Positions 1-8,068 are shown, counted from the first letter of the stretch. The stretch is 18,777 bases of DNA from an uncultured Collinsella sp. (GCA_902470895.1 CABRID010000036.1:1-18777), one strand, 5' to 3'. The notes: generated by a model from the sequence alone, not told the origin. Numbers and translations are program-made.

Positions 1-52
1 AAGATATGGCACCGTGGGGACACATGTATGTCAATCCTGGTCTAACAGAGCC
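1..52. mobile_element. Terminus of an insertion sequence (one end only)
   Basis: Bases 28-52 are a perfect 25-bp inverted copy of 18707-18731; identity stops sharply at base 53 on one side and at base 27 on the other. Read outward to inward the repeat begins GGCTCTGTT, which from memory resembles the terminal bases of several IS families (IS6-type ends begin GGCACTGTTGC). The neighbouring adhesin frame loses its 5' part exactly here. Bases 1-45 also read as an open frame ending MSILV-stop inside the repeat, as expected if a transposase gene ends in the IS tip. The rest of the element is outside the window and its family is unassigned. A recombinase inversion site is the main alternative. Confidence 0.6.
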
Positions 53-2155
53 AAAAGAAATTTCAACCTTGATATAAATGTGAACGACAAGGTAAAGGCC
101 GCCCTCGAGAACGAGGACTACGCCGTCATCACCTACACCACCACGTCCGATGCGTTGCCGGGCTGGTACTCGAACTTCGCGTCGGTCAGTGCGTCGGGCC
201 TGAACCTTCAGCGGCAGTACACCGACCTCGTTATGTACGTTGTCAACAAAGAAACGACGCCTGCGGTCGAGAAGCCGGAAGCGGAATCGAAGGTGTCTTG
301 GAGCGAGAACTTTGACTGGAGCTCCGTCGATGGCTCGTCAGAGAAGGGCGCTTGGCTCGTCGACTGGACAGTGTACGCGAACCGCCAGCAGGGCAACAAG
401 GGTGCAAATGGTGAGTACGAATACTACGGAGCCGGAAAACTCGGCAACAAACCTCTGAATATCGTTGACACCCTTCCGGACGGTATGAGCTACGTTGTGA
501 ATTCCGCCAAATACACGCTCGTGCAGAATCCCTACGATCAGCATGCCGGCTACGGTCGCGGAAGCGAGGCGGAGACGATCGTTACGGACAAACAGCTCGA
601 TGCCGGCAACGTGAAAAGCAACGGCAACACGGTCACCTTCTCCATCCCCACAACAAAGCTTGGCCAGTATGCTGGTTACGCCAAACTTACGTATCGGACG
701 GCGATCAAGCGAGGCAAGCTCGACACTTCCACGAACGAGGCGAGGTTTACCAACTCTGCCAGCGCCGAGTCGGGGAGCAAGGAGTTTGGCTCCGGCAGCG
801 GTACTGTCACCATTAAGAACAACGTCATTAAGAAGACCGGCGAGCAGCCCGCTAACAGCAACCGCATCAAGTACACCATTCTGGTCAACGAGTCAGCTGT
901 CGATCTTAAGAGTGGCACCGATATCCTCGAGCTGGTCGACACCATGGATGCCAAGTGCACTTTGGTGCCGTCGACGCTTAAGGTCTATGAGCGCGCGAAC
1001 AACGATTGGTCTGAGCTGACCGATAAGGACTATTCATCAAAAGTGGAGCAGCTCAACGATGGAACCGGCGTACGCACTAAGTTGACGCTTAACGTGCCCG
1101 ATGGGAAGTATCTCAAAGTCGAGTATGAGGTGATTCCGAGCGGAAATCCTGGCGACAAGGTGTTTCTTTCCAACACCGCTGCGCTCACGGGGGTGACGGA
1201 TGGCTCCGCGGCCGATGAACGGACTTGGGAAATTAAAAATGCGTCCGCCGGCGCGGGCGGCAACGGCTACGGCATCACGATGACCAAGTACGACGCCCAG
1301 CAGGTCGGCGCACCGCTCGAGGGTGCGGAGTTTACGCTTTACAGCGTGGATATGGAACAGGTCACGGCATCGGGACTGGAGAATGCCAAGACGCCATTCA
1401 AAACCGCCGAGACCGACATTAACGGCAAGATTTCGTTTGGCGCTGAAGGCAACGCGATGAGCAATTGCACGCTCTACCAGCTCGTGGAGACGAAGGCACC
1501 TGAGGGCTATGCCACAGCGGAGTTCAAGTGGATCATGCTCAAGGGCAAAGCGAGTGACGAGGATTACCGAAACGCGCTTGAAAAGGCAAAGCCCATCGTC
1601 GGCAACGCGGAGATCATCGGTGACGATAAGAAGGACGAGATTTGGGTCTATGACAACCGTTTGAAGGGCGCTGCGGAAATCAAGGCAAAGAAGGTGCTCC
1701 AAGGTGGAACCTTCAAGGCGGGACAGTTCTCATTTGCACTTAAGGATGGCGACGGCAAAGTGCTCCAGACGGTGACCAACGACGCCGATGGAAACGTATC
1801 TTTCAGCGTCGATTACAACAAGGCCGGCGAGTACCACTACACCATCTCTGAGGTCGTCCCCGATGACGCCAAAAATAACGTGAAGGACCACATCACCTAC
1901 GATGCGGCTAAGCACGAGGTCACGGTTACGGTGACCAATGGCACGAATGAGCTCGAAACCACCGTCGCCTACGACGGCGCTGACCCCACAACCCCGCCGA
2001 CCTTTACCAACAAGTATTCGACCACGCTTCCCGAGGCAGGCGGGGCTGGCTTGACTATGACGTATCTGGCTGGCGCTTCGATGCTGTGCTTTGCCGCGAC
2101 GTGGATGCATGCTCGCCGCCATCGCGACCTGGATCGAGGTGGTCGTCGTGAGTAA
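14..2155 (+). CDS. LPXTG-type surface adhesin/pilus-tip protein, 5'-truncated by the IS end
   Basis: A large cell-wall-anchored adhesin fragment, probably the tip or ancillary protein of the pilus locus that follows. The frame is open to the left edge. The first in-frame start (GTG at 14) lies inside the IS end, so genuine adhesin sequence begins about base 53 and no signal peptide is present. Numbered from that GTG: Ig-like isopeptide/adhesion-type modules to about residue 410; a SpaA/Cna-B-type domain at about 418-540 with the E-box YQLVETKAPEGY; an FctA/Spy0128-type pilin linkage domain at about 556-666 (motif YHYTISE); the sorting signal LPEAG at 672-676; a hydrophobic helix; and an Arg-rich tail. 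LPEAG departs from LPXTG at the threonine. The stop overlaps the next gene by 8 bases, so the genes are translationally linked. It is probably non-functional as it stands unless rejoined to an N-terminus. Confidence 0.75.
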   Translation: MGTHVCQSWSNRAKRNFNLDINVNDKVKAALENEDYAVITYTTTSDALPGWYSNFASVSASGLNLQRQYTDLVMYVVNKETTPAVEKPEAESKVSWSENFDWSSVDGSSEKGAWLVDWTVYANRQQGNKGANGEYEYYGAGKLGNKPLNIVDTLPDGMSYVVNSAKYTLVQNPYDQHAGYGRGSEAETIVTDKQLDAGNVKSNGNTVTFSIPTTKLGQYAGYAKLTYRTAIKRGKLDTSTNEARFTNSASAESGSKEFGSGSGTVTIKNNVIKKTGEQPANSNRIKYTILVNESAVDLKSGTDILELVDTMDAKCTLVPSTLKVYERANNDWSELTDKDYSSKVEQLNDGTGVRTKLTLNVPDGKYLKVEYEVIPSGNPGDKVFLSNTAALTGVTDGSAADERTWEIKNASAGAGGNGYGITMTKYDAQQVGAPLEGAEFTLYSVDMEQVTASGLENAKTPFKTAETDINGKISFGAEGNAMSNCTLYQLVETKAPEGYATAEFKWIMLKGKASDEDYRNALEKAKPIVGNAEIIGDDKKDEIWVYDNRLKGAAEIKAKKVLQGGTFKAGQFSFALKDGDGKVLQTVTNDADGNVSFSVDYNKAGEYHYTISEVVPDDAKNNVKDHITYDAAKHEVTVTVTNGTNELETTVAYDGADPTTPPTFTNKYSTTLPEAGGAGLTMTYLAGASMLCFAATWMHARRHRDLDRGGRRE

Positions 2156-3794
2156 GTCGCTCCGTCAAACGTTGGCCGTTGTGGTGATGGCCATGGTTGC
2201 CGTCTTCTCTTTCGCGATCGCCCCTGGGGCGGCCCGCGCCGCCGACACCGGAGCCATTACGGTGGACGGTACAGTTGCGACGCGATATGACGCGTATCAG
2301 CTCTTTTCGGCGACCGTTGTTGACGACGGCGATGCCGACCAAAAGGTTGCGACTGACGTAGCGTGGACGAATGACACCGTTCGCCAAGCTGTTCTCCCTG
2401 TGCTTCATGATGCGGGGCTCGATGGCTCGGCATCGACGGCGCAAGAGGCTGCCGAGTGGATGAATGCCGACGGGCACATGACGACCGCGCTGACGGCAAA
2501 GCTTGCTCGCGCGATTGTCAAAGCAGGCGCCGTGTCCGTGCCCCTTAACGCGGGCACGGCGGCCGAGCTGTCCTGCGGCTACTGGCTTATCGTCGCCGAC
2601 GACGACGCCATCGCCCAGGACGAGGCTGGCACCGCGCCGATCATGGCCCTGGTCGGCGGCAGCGCCGTCACCGTCAAGCCCAAGGCGGCGACCCCCAAGG
2701 TGGCCAAGCACGTGCTGGAGGACGGAACCGCCGCATGGCAGAAGGCCGCCGACGCAACGGTCACCGACGACCTGTACTGGCGCCTCTCGGCCACGGTCCC
2801 GGCGGGCCTCACGGCCTACGACGCCTACACGGTGCAGTTCGTCGACACCATGAGCGCGGGGCTCGACCCCTCCAAGGTCGCCTCGAGCATGCGCGTGTAC
2901 GTGGCGGCGGGCGCGGACGGCGGCTTCGACGCCGTCTCGACCGGCAAGGACGGCCGCGCCGGCACCGAGCTCGCCAAGGGCTGGACCGACATCACGGCCC
3001 AATGCGGGGTCTCGGTCGAGGGGAGCTCCTTCACCGTGCGCACCGGCGACCTGATCGCCGCGCTCGGCGGGGCCGACGCCTTCGCCGCGGGCGCCCGTGT
3101 GGTCGCGGTCTACAGCGCACCCTTGGGGGCCAGCTGCAACCGAGGCGCTTCCAAGGGCAATCCCAACGAGGTCTACCTGCGCTACCCGCGCTCTCCCTTT
3201 GCCGACCAGTCCGGCGACGCCGGCTTCACCCGCACGCCGAGCGATGACGCGACGGCGTACACCTGGGGGCTCAGCCTGATCAAACGCTCGAGCACGGACG
3301 ACAATCCTCTCGCTGGTGCCAAGCTGCGCATCACTGATGACCGCGGCCGCACGCTGGCGGCTGACGGTACGTGGACGACGGATGCCGATGCGTATGTCGT
3401 GTCTGGCGAAGACGGACGCGTGGAGCTGAACGGCGTGGACGCGGGCGTCTATACCGTTGAGGAGGTCGCGGCGCCCAAGGGCTACACCGCCTTTGAGGGC
3501 AAGCGAACGGTGACGGTTGCTGCTGACGGTCTGGACGTCAAACAGGTTGCCGCAGTGAAGCCCAAGGTAACCGTATCGGCCGAAAGCCCTCTGCGGGTTG
3601 ATGCCGCCGATGCTGGGACGGGTTCGATCGAGCTGTCGGTGCTCAACGCCCCGAGTAAAGAAGCAAATCGAGGTTTTATACCCTCGATGGGAGATAGAAC
3701 GTTGGTGCTGGTGGCGGCTTTGGTTGCCATCGGAGTGGCGGCTATTGTTGCCGCGCTCGCCATCAAGCGGGGAGGAGGTCGCCGTGAAAAATAA
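2148..3794 (+). CDS. Isopeptide-forming pilin/fimbrial protein (ancillary or basal subunit)
   Basis: A secreted, wall-anchored pilin-like protein of 548 residues. The GTG at 2148 is chosen because GAGGTGG (2135-2141) sits 6 bases upstream and a signal peptide follows at once (SKSLRQTLAVVV, hydrophobic core, AARA-ADT cleavage region). An N-terminal pilin domain (YQLFSATV, GYWLIVADDDA) is followed by an isopeptide domain starting near KVAKHVLED, and a Cna-B/SpaA-type domain whose E-box is YTVEEVAAPKGY at about residue 435. The C-terminus has a hydrophobic helix and positive tail, but the sorting motif position reads IPSMG (511-515), lacking the usual threonine. It is a diverged paralogue of the next gene, with the same domain order. 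The middle third is strikingly GC-rich compared with both ends. It may be the basal pilin; the exact role is inferred. Confidence 0.8.
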   Translation: MSKSLRQTLAVVVMAMVAVFSFAIAPGAARAADTGAITVDGTVATRYDAYQLFSATVVDDGDADQKVATDVAWTNDTVRQAVLPVLHDAGLDGSASTAQEAAEWMNADGHMTTALTAKLARAIVKAGAVSVPLNAGTAAELSCGYWLIVADDDAIAQDEAGTAPIMALVGGSAVTVKPKAATPKVAKHVLEDGTAAWQKAADATVTDDLYWRLSATVPAGLTAYDAYTVQFVDTMSAGLDPSKVASSMRVYVAAGADGGFDAVSTGKDGRAGTELAKGWTDITAQCGVSVEGSSFTVRTGDLIAALGGADAFAAGARVVAVYSAPLGASCNRGASKGNPNEVYLRYPRSPFADQSGDAGFTRTPSDDATAYTWGLSLIKRSSTDDNPLAGAKLRITDDRGRTLAADGTWTTDADAYVVSGEDGRVELNGVDAGVYTVEEVAAPKGYTAFEGKRTVTVAADGLDVKQVAAVKPKVTVSAESPLRVDAADAGTGSIELSVLNAPSKEANRGFIPSMGDRTLVLVAALVAIGVAAIVAALAIKRGGGRREK

Positions 3795-3799
3795 TTGTC

Positions 3800-3807
3800 C
3801 CCCCCCC
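3800..3807 (+). repeat. Poly-C tract of eight
   Basis: Eight consecutive C residues lie 5 bases after the stop codon of the preceding pilin gene and about 110 bases before the next pilin start. The 123-base gap (3795-3917) holds no convincing -35/-10 pair. The tract is short for slip-strand variation, but homopolymers of this length beside surface genes can vary in length. Confidence 0.5.
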
Positions 3808-3917
3808 TTGCTCAATGGCGTACTGCCTCCGTAGCGAGTGACGCGCAGGCCTACCGACCTGATGATCATTGGTTTTGAAAAAGTTACTAGAGAACCCTCC
3901 AAGAAAGAGGACCAAAC

Positions 3918-5723
3918 ATGAAGACAACCAAGAACATCGCCCGCCTGGCAGTAACCGCCGGCCTCACAGCAGCGCTGAGCTTCGGCGGCGTCATGGCCCC
4001 GGTGACCATGGCGTTTGCTGCGGGTACGCCTGTGGCTACGACGAGCGGTAATGTGACGATTGAAAATGGCGGCTACGAGGGTACGACCTTTAAGGGCATC
4101 CAGATTTTCTCCGCTACCGTTACGCAGGATCAGACAGGCACCGATGTTTGGGACTCTACCGATGAGAAGACGCTGTCCGATATTACGTGGGCATCGACTG
4201 AGGTGAAGGCCGCCGTCATGAGCGCGTTTACTGATGATGACGGCAAGCCGGAGGGTGATAACGCACAGACGTGGGCAGAATGGATTAAAACTAAGACCGC
4301 GGATGAGTATGAGGGTAGCACCGACCAGACTACCAAACTGAATGTGGGTACGACGCTCGACAGAATCGCCAGGGCGCTTGAAAGCGAGAAGTGGACTAAT
4401 CCAGAGAGCGGTACTGCGGGAACATTCAAGGGTATTGGTGCGGGCTACTGGCTCTTTGAAACGCAGTCGGTCGGCACTGGAGCAGATGGAAGCCATGACG
4501 CCTATACCTCGCCGATCTTCACTGTCGTCGGTGGTGAAGACGTAAATCCGGAGCCCAAGAAGAGCGTCCCCACGGTCGAGAAGAAGATTCTAGATGATAA
4601 CAAGGTGGCGAAAGACCTCAAGACCGTGCTCGAGGGTGATTGGAAAGACGCTGCCGATTCCCAGATCGGCCAGGAGGTGAACTACAAGCTTACCGGCACG
4701 ATTGCGAACAACTACGCCAGCTACGACTCCTATTCCTATAAGTTCACCGACACCCTTGCTAAAGGCCTCAGCTATATTGAAGATCAAACTAAAGTTTATG
4801 CTGTGAACAAAGATTCGAGCAATAAAGATATATATATTGATATCTCCAATAACTTTGCCGTGACTTCAGACAACAATACTGACGGAACTACCACCTTGAC
4901 TGTTGAAGCTAATGCGGGGGCCCACGATAAGCACCTCAAGGAGATTCCAGGCGTAAATGCCAACACCAAGATTGTTGTTTTTTACAAGGCAAAGCTCAAC
5001 GCAAATGCAGTAATTGCGGGGGCCAACGGCGAGCTGGGTGGCAACCCCAACACCGTTACGCTCACGTACTCCAACAACCCCATGTCAGGTGGTACTGGCA
5101 CATCGGCGCCCGATGCGGTCAAGGACTACACCTACGGTCTCAAGATCAACAAGGTTGACCTTGGCACTGAGGAGGCCCTCGACGGCGCCAAGTTCACTAT
5201 CCAGGCAACCGGGGCGGATGATGGCGCGTCTAAGAATCTCTACGTCCAGGAAAATGGTTCCCTTGGCATAGACAGGCATGAGTTTGAGACCGCCAATGGC
5301 GGTGTCATCGAGGTCACCGGTCTCGATGCCGATGCCTATACCGTCACGGAGACTTCTGCTCCCTCTGGCTACACTACGGTTGACCCCTTCACCTTCGAGA
5401 TCAAGCCGACCATGACCGCCAATGATCCGGGCGCCGGTCTTACTGGGCTCGTAGGCGAGCTTAAGACTAGCCAGACTGACAAGGTCATCCCTGGTCTCAC
5501 CGACAGAAAGTCTGGCGACAACAAGCTGACGAAGAAGGACAACTCGGAGAAGAATGCCGACGGCACCCTCAACATCACCGTTGGCGATACCAAGCAGATC
5601 AACCTCCCGCTCACCGGTCTTAACGGCGTGACCTTCACTTGGATTGCTGGTGGCGCGGTGCTGTGCATTGGCGTGGCACATCTCATCCGCAGCCGTAAGC
5701 GCGACGACGGTTCTGAGGAGTAG
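3918..5723 (+). CDS. Major pilin, isopeptide-forming fimbrial protein with LPLTG sorting signal
   Basis: Likely the pilus backbone subunit: exported, polymerised by a class C sortase and linked to the wall. The product has 601 residues. The ATG at 3918 has AAGAGGA 7-8 bases upstream. A signal peptide is evident (MKTTKNIARLAVTAGLTAAL, ending near AFAAG). An N-terminal pilin domain (IQIFSATV, GYWLFETQS) leads through a Pro/Lys linker (NPEPKKSVPTVEKKIL), whose lysine may serve as the pilin-motif acceptor, to an isopeptide domain of the D2/fimbrial type. A Cna-B domain follows with the E-box YTVTETSAPSGY from residue 474. LPLTG lies at 563-567, then a hydrophobic helix and an RSRKR tail. The first two domains are paralogous to those of the upstream gene. 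No sortase gene lies in the window, which is unusual because one normally adjoins such loci. Transcription ends at the hairpin just downstream. Confidence 0.85.
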   Translation: MKTTKNIARLAVTAGLTAALSFGGVMAPVTMAFAAGTPVATTSGNVTIENGGYEGTTFKGIQIFSATVTQDQTGTDVWDSTDEKTLSDITWASTEVKAAVMSAFTDDDGKPEGDNAQTWAEWIKTKTADEYEGSTDQTTKLNVGTTLDRIARALESEKWTNPESGTAGTFKGIGAGYWLFETQSVGTGADGSHDAYTSPIFTVVGGEDVNPEPKKSVPTVEKKILDDNKVAKDLKTVLEGDWKDAADSQIGQEVNYKLTGTIANNYASYDSYSYKFTDTLAKGLSYIEDQTKVYAVNKDSSNKDIYIDISNNFAVTSDNNTDGTTTLTVEANAGAHDKHLKEIPGVNANTKIVVFYKAKLNANAVIAGANGELGGNPNTVTLTYSNNPMSGGTGTSAPDAVKDYTYGLKINKVDLGTEEALDGAKFTIQATGADDGASKNLYVQENGSLGIDRHEFETANGGVIEVTGLDADAYTVTETSAPSGYTTVDPFTFEIKPTMTANDPGAGLTGLVGELKTSQTDKVIPGLTDRKSGDNKLTKKDNSEKNADGTLNITVGDTKQINLPLTGLNGVTFTWIAGGAVLCIGVAHLIRSRKRDDGSEE

Positions 5724-5754
5724 CTGTTCGCCTCGAATATCAACACGAGATATG

Positions 5755-5801
5755 AAAAAGCGGGGCACCCGGTCGATGCGATCGGGTGCCCCGCTTTGTT
5801 T
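5755..5801. terminator. Bidirectional rho-independent terminator
   Basis: A perfect 15-bp stem (5757-5771 with 5783-5797) has an 11-base loop. A T-rich run follows on the plus strand, and five Ts follow on the minus strand. It lies between the convergent pilin and bactofilin-like genes and would terminate both. Confidence 0.9.
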
Positions 5802-5813
5802 GTGCACCATCAT

Positions 5814-5832
5814 AAAGGTGCCTGCCCCCTTT
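5814..5832. repeat. Short REP-like palindrome
   Basis: The sequence AAAGGTGCCTGCCCCCTTT has AAAGG/CCTTT arms around a C-rich core and lies between the bidirectional terminator and the minus-strand stop codon. From memory, similar GGTGCCTG/CAGGCACC motifs recur in intergenic regions of many bacteria, often linked to REP-associated transposases. Only one copy is visible here, so repeat status is unproven. Confidence 0.3.
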
Positions 5833-5846
5833 GTGGTGGTTGGCGG

Positions 5847-6992
5847 CTAGGCGGTGGGGAGTCCTGGCATGTTGGCGGGTTGCTGCGGTTTGAGGTGGGC
5901 GTTGCGCCAGATGATTTGGATGATGTAGCCGAGTGTAAAGACGAAGGCCACGCCGCTGATGAAATCACCTACGAGGGGGATTGCCGTAAGCGCGCCCGCG
6001 GCGATGCCACCTACGGCCGCCATGGCGTAACGGTTCTGGCTGTGTCCGACCATGCGGGCGATCGCACACCCCGCAAAGGCACTCGACACCAACGCGATGC
6101 CGATGACGCCGCACAAGAGGGCTCCGGCAAGCGACAGGCCGGCGATAGAGATGATCAGCAGTAGGACGGCGGGGACGATAGCGATTGTGCCCAAAAGACC
6201 GCTCACCCACAGGGGCGTGGGGTGCTGGTGGAGCATTCCGGCGGCGCTGGCGGTCGCTCGCGGAAAGACGAGCTCGAGCAGCAGAGTGACAAAGCAGGTC
6301 GAGAGCGCTGCGGCCACGATGCCGCCGATGACATCGTTAACGGTGGAAGTATCCTCGTTCTCGGTACGGTCGATCTTGAGCGCGCCGACCTCGGCTCCCG
6401 CGGCGCGCTCGGGGTCCTCGGAGACGTGCGCGTTCACGGTGCCGGTAATGCGGGCATTCTTGCCCAAGACGAGCTTATCGGCCCAGACCTCGACATCGCC
6501 CTCGACGGTGCCGTCGATGGTCACCGTATCGCCTGCAAGTGCTGCCGACTTGGTGGAGCCTCGCAGGGCAACCGTCTCGCCCATCGCGTAAAAACAGTTG
6601 GCGGTGCTACCGGTGTTGAGCACGACATGCTGACCGGCTACCGTCACGCTGCCATCGATTGCGGTTTTGGAGATATCGATGGTGCGCGCCGCCAGGCGAA
6701 TAGCGCCGCCTACGGTGCAGTCGCGAATCGATAGGCTCTCGCCCGCCGCGATAATATCGCGGCCGATGGAGGCATCGTCTAGGTTAAGGCTTTGGCCGGC
6801 CCAGTACAGGTCACCCTCGGCGCTGGACGGATCGACGTCATTGTCGGTCGAAAGTACGTTTCCTGCGGTGTCCGTGCCGGCGAACGACGCCGTGGGAAGT
6901 GCGGTGAGCGCCAGCGCGATGAGCGCGAACAGGATGGTGATGCGGCCCCACGCTTTACGGCGCTGGGTCGACGGGAATTGATTGCAGGGCAT
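5847..6992 (-). CDS. Bactofilin-like polymer-forming repeat protein with signal peptide and C-terminal membrane helices
   Basis: The ATG at 6992 is preferred over an upstream in-frame start at 7040 because GAAGGA lies just upstream and a signal peptide follows directly (RITILFALIALALTALPTA, cleavage near SFA-GTD). The product has 381 residues. Residues of about 60-200 form short beta-strand repeats (SLNLDDASIGRDIIAAGESL, TVTIDGTVEGDVEV, LVLGKNARITGTV) of the bactofilin/polymer-forming type, probably a right-handed beta-helix. The C-terminal half has about four hydrophobic segments (VSGLLGTIAIVPAVLLLIIS, LAGALLCGVIGIALVS and others). With a cleaved signal peptide the repeats would lie outside the membrane, unlike cytoplasmic bactofilins. 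Its role is unknown; an envelope-associated scaffold is a guess. It sits 106 bases after the TRIC gene on the same strand and may share its transcript. Confidence 0.75.
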   Translation of the reverse strand: MPCNQFPSTQRRKAWGRITILFALIALALTALPTASFAGTDTAGNVLSTDNDVDPSSAEGDLYWAGQSLNLDDASIGRDIIAAGESLSIRDCTVGGAIRLAARTIDISKTAIDGSVTVAGQHVVLNTGSTANCFYAMGETVALRGSTKSAALAGDTVTIDGTVEGDVEVWADKLVLGKNARITGTVNAHVSEDPERAAGAEVGALKIDRTENEDTSTVNDVIGGIVAAALSTCFVTLLLELVFPRATASAAGMLHQHPTPLWVSGLLGTIAIVPAVLLLIISIAGLSLAGALLCGVIGIALVSSAFAGCAIARMVGHSQNRYAMAAVGGIAAGALTAIPLVGDFISGVAFVFTLGYIIQIIWRNAHLKPQQPANMPGLPTA

Positions 6993-7098
6993 AGTGAATC
7001 CTTCGTCAGATGCTCGACGTGCACCTAACAGGGTACCCAACGTGCGGGCGCTCTAAAAGAGCCTCTCGGTTGCATTTCGAAGGATGAGGCCGCGCAAT

Positions 7099-7788
7099 CT
7101 ACTTTTTACGGTGCAAAAAGCGTGCGATGTCTTCCTCGGTGGGGCTTTTGATGTCAAAGCGCAATGACAACCAGCGCAGGCTCATAGTTATCGCAACGCA
7201 TACGATCAACGCAGTGATGTTGCTGACGACGCCGCTCATGACAAGGCATACATAGCTTGCCGAGCCGGCGATGGCTGCGATGGCATAGAAGTTGGTGCGC
7301 TGGAAAATGCCCGGTACCACGCCCATAAAACTGTCGCGCAGCATGCCGCCGCCCACCGCGGTGAAAAAGCCCATCATGATGCACACCGCCGGCGCAAAGC
7401 CGTAGACCAGTGCCTTGTCTGCTCCGGTGGCGGCGTAGATGCCGACTGAGATGATGTCGAGCAGGGGAATGAGTTTTTCGGGCTTGTCGACGATTGCCGG
7501 GAAAATGTAGATGATGGCTGCCGTGGCAATGGAAAGCGGGAGTGCCATCGGCTGGTTGAGGATGTAGACGTTGCCCACCTGCAGCGTCATGTCGCGTAAA
7601 AGACCGCCGCCCAGGCCACAGACCACGGCAAGTGCGACCGCGCCCACCAGGTCGAGCTTGTGCTCGCGCGCAACCAGCACACCCGAGATCGATGCAGCGA
7701 CAACAGCGAACATCTCGAGCCAAAATGGGATAGCGACCATGGCATCCGTGGCGTGTGAGGTAACGGTCATAGCGGCGACGACGGGCAA
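7099..7788 (-). CDS. TRIC/UPF0126 family cation channel-like membrane protein
   Basis: A 229-residue integral membrane protein of the trimeric intracellular cation channel family (YadS/YicG-like, UPF0126). It shows the internally duplicated three-helix unit, with the glycine-rich signatures GLGGGLLRDM and AVGGGMLRDSFMG marking the two halves, about seven membrane segments, and a short basic cytoplasmic end (FLHRKK). Family members are proposed to conduct monovalent cations or to act as small-solute transporters; the substrate here is unknown. The TTG at 7788 is chosen because AAAGGA lies 7 bases upstream; an internal ATG at 7770 lacks a ribosome site. The length fits the family (about 200-230 residues). 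Confidence 0.9.
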   Translation of the reverse strand: MPVVAAMTVTSHATDAMVAIPFWLEMFAVVAASISGVLVAREHKLDLVGAVALAVVCGLGGGLLRDMTLQVGNVYILNQPMALPLSIATAAIIYIFPAIVDKPEKLIPLLDIISVGIYAATGADKALVYGFAPAVCIMMGFFTAVGGGMLRDSFMGVVPGIFQRTNFYAIAAIAGSASYVCLVMSGVVSNITALIVCVAITMSLRWLSLRFDIKSPTEEDIARFLHRKK

Positions 7789-7966
7789 GATGGGGTCCTT
7801 TGAGTTACGGGTTTAGACAATGCCCGTACATAGTACATGTTCGGCGCCGATTGCGACCCTATTGCTCGGCAAACGGTCGGGACTGGGTACGGTCATAGGT
7901 TCCATGCTTGGGGATCCGGGTTGATGCTGAACGCGATGGGGGCGTGGTCGAATAGGAGGGATGTCC
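7789..7966. other. Intergenic upstream region of the TRIC-family gene, no gene seen
   Basis: Together with the hairpin cluster and tRNA fragment that follow, this forms a gap of about 370 bases. It holds a weak hairpin (7806-7811 with 7823-7828) and TACTAT-like sequence on the minus strand that could be a -10 box for the TRIC gene, but no matching -35 at proper spacing. Short open frames here lack ribosome sites and family likeness. Confidence 0.4.
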
Positions 7967-8050
7967 AAATTTTGAGCTCCGCTCAAAATTTATCCGGTCG
8001 GCTTGCGCCGACCGCGCTGCGCTAAAAACGCGCCACGGGCGCGTTTTCTT
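7967..8050. other. Cluster of three tandem perfect hairpins
   Basis: Three hairpins stand in a row: an 11-bp stem 7967-7977/7981-7991 with a 3-base loop; an 8-bp stem 7995-8002/8007-8014 with loop TTGC; and a 10-bp stem 8025-8034/8038-8047 with a 3-base loop followed by CTTT. The last has the shape of a terminator usable on either strand (A-run on one side, T-run on the other). The cluster runs directly into the tRNA-Ser 3'-end copy at 8069-8093, so both may belong to one inserted or rearranged segment. Confidence 0.65.
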
Positions 8051-8068
8051 TACGCTCCGGGCCCTGGC

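Noticed and set aside
2055..4496. Very long open frame on the minus strand opposite the pilin genes
   Set aside because: It is a shadow caused by GC-rich codons on the plus strand. The translation is rich in Arg/His/Gly without domain likeness, and the plus strand has clear pilin genes.
5996..6734. Plus-strand frames within the bactofilin-like gene
   Set aside because: They lack start signals and are low-complexity antisense translations of the recognised minus-strand gene.
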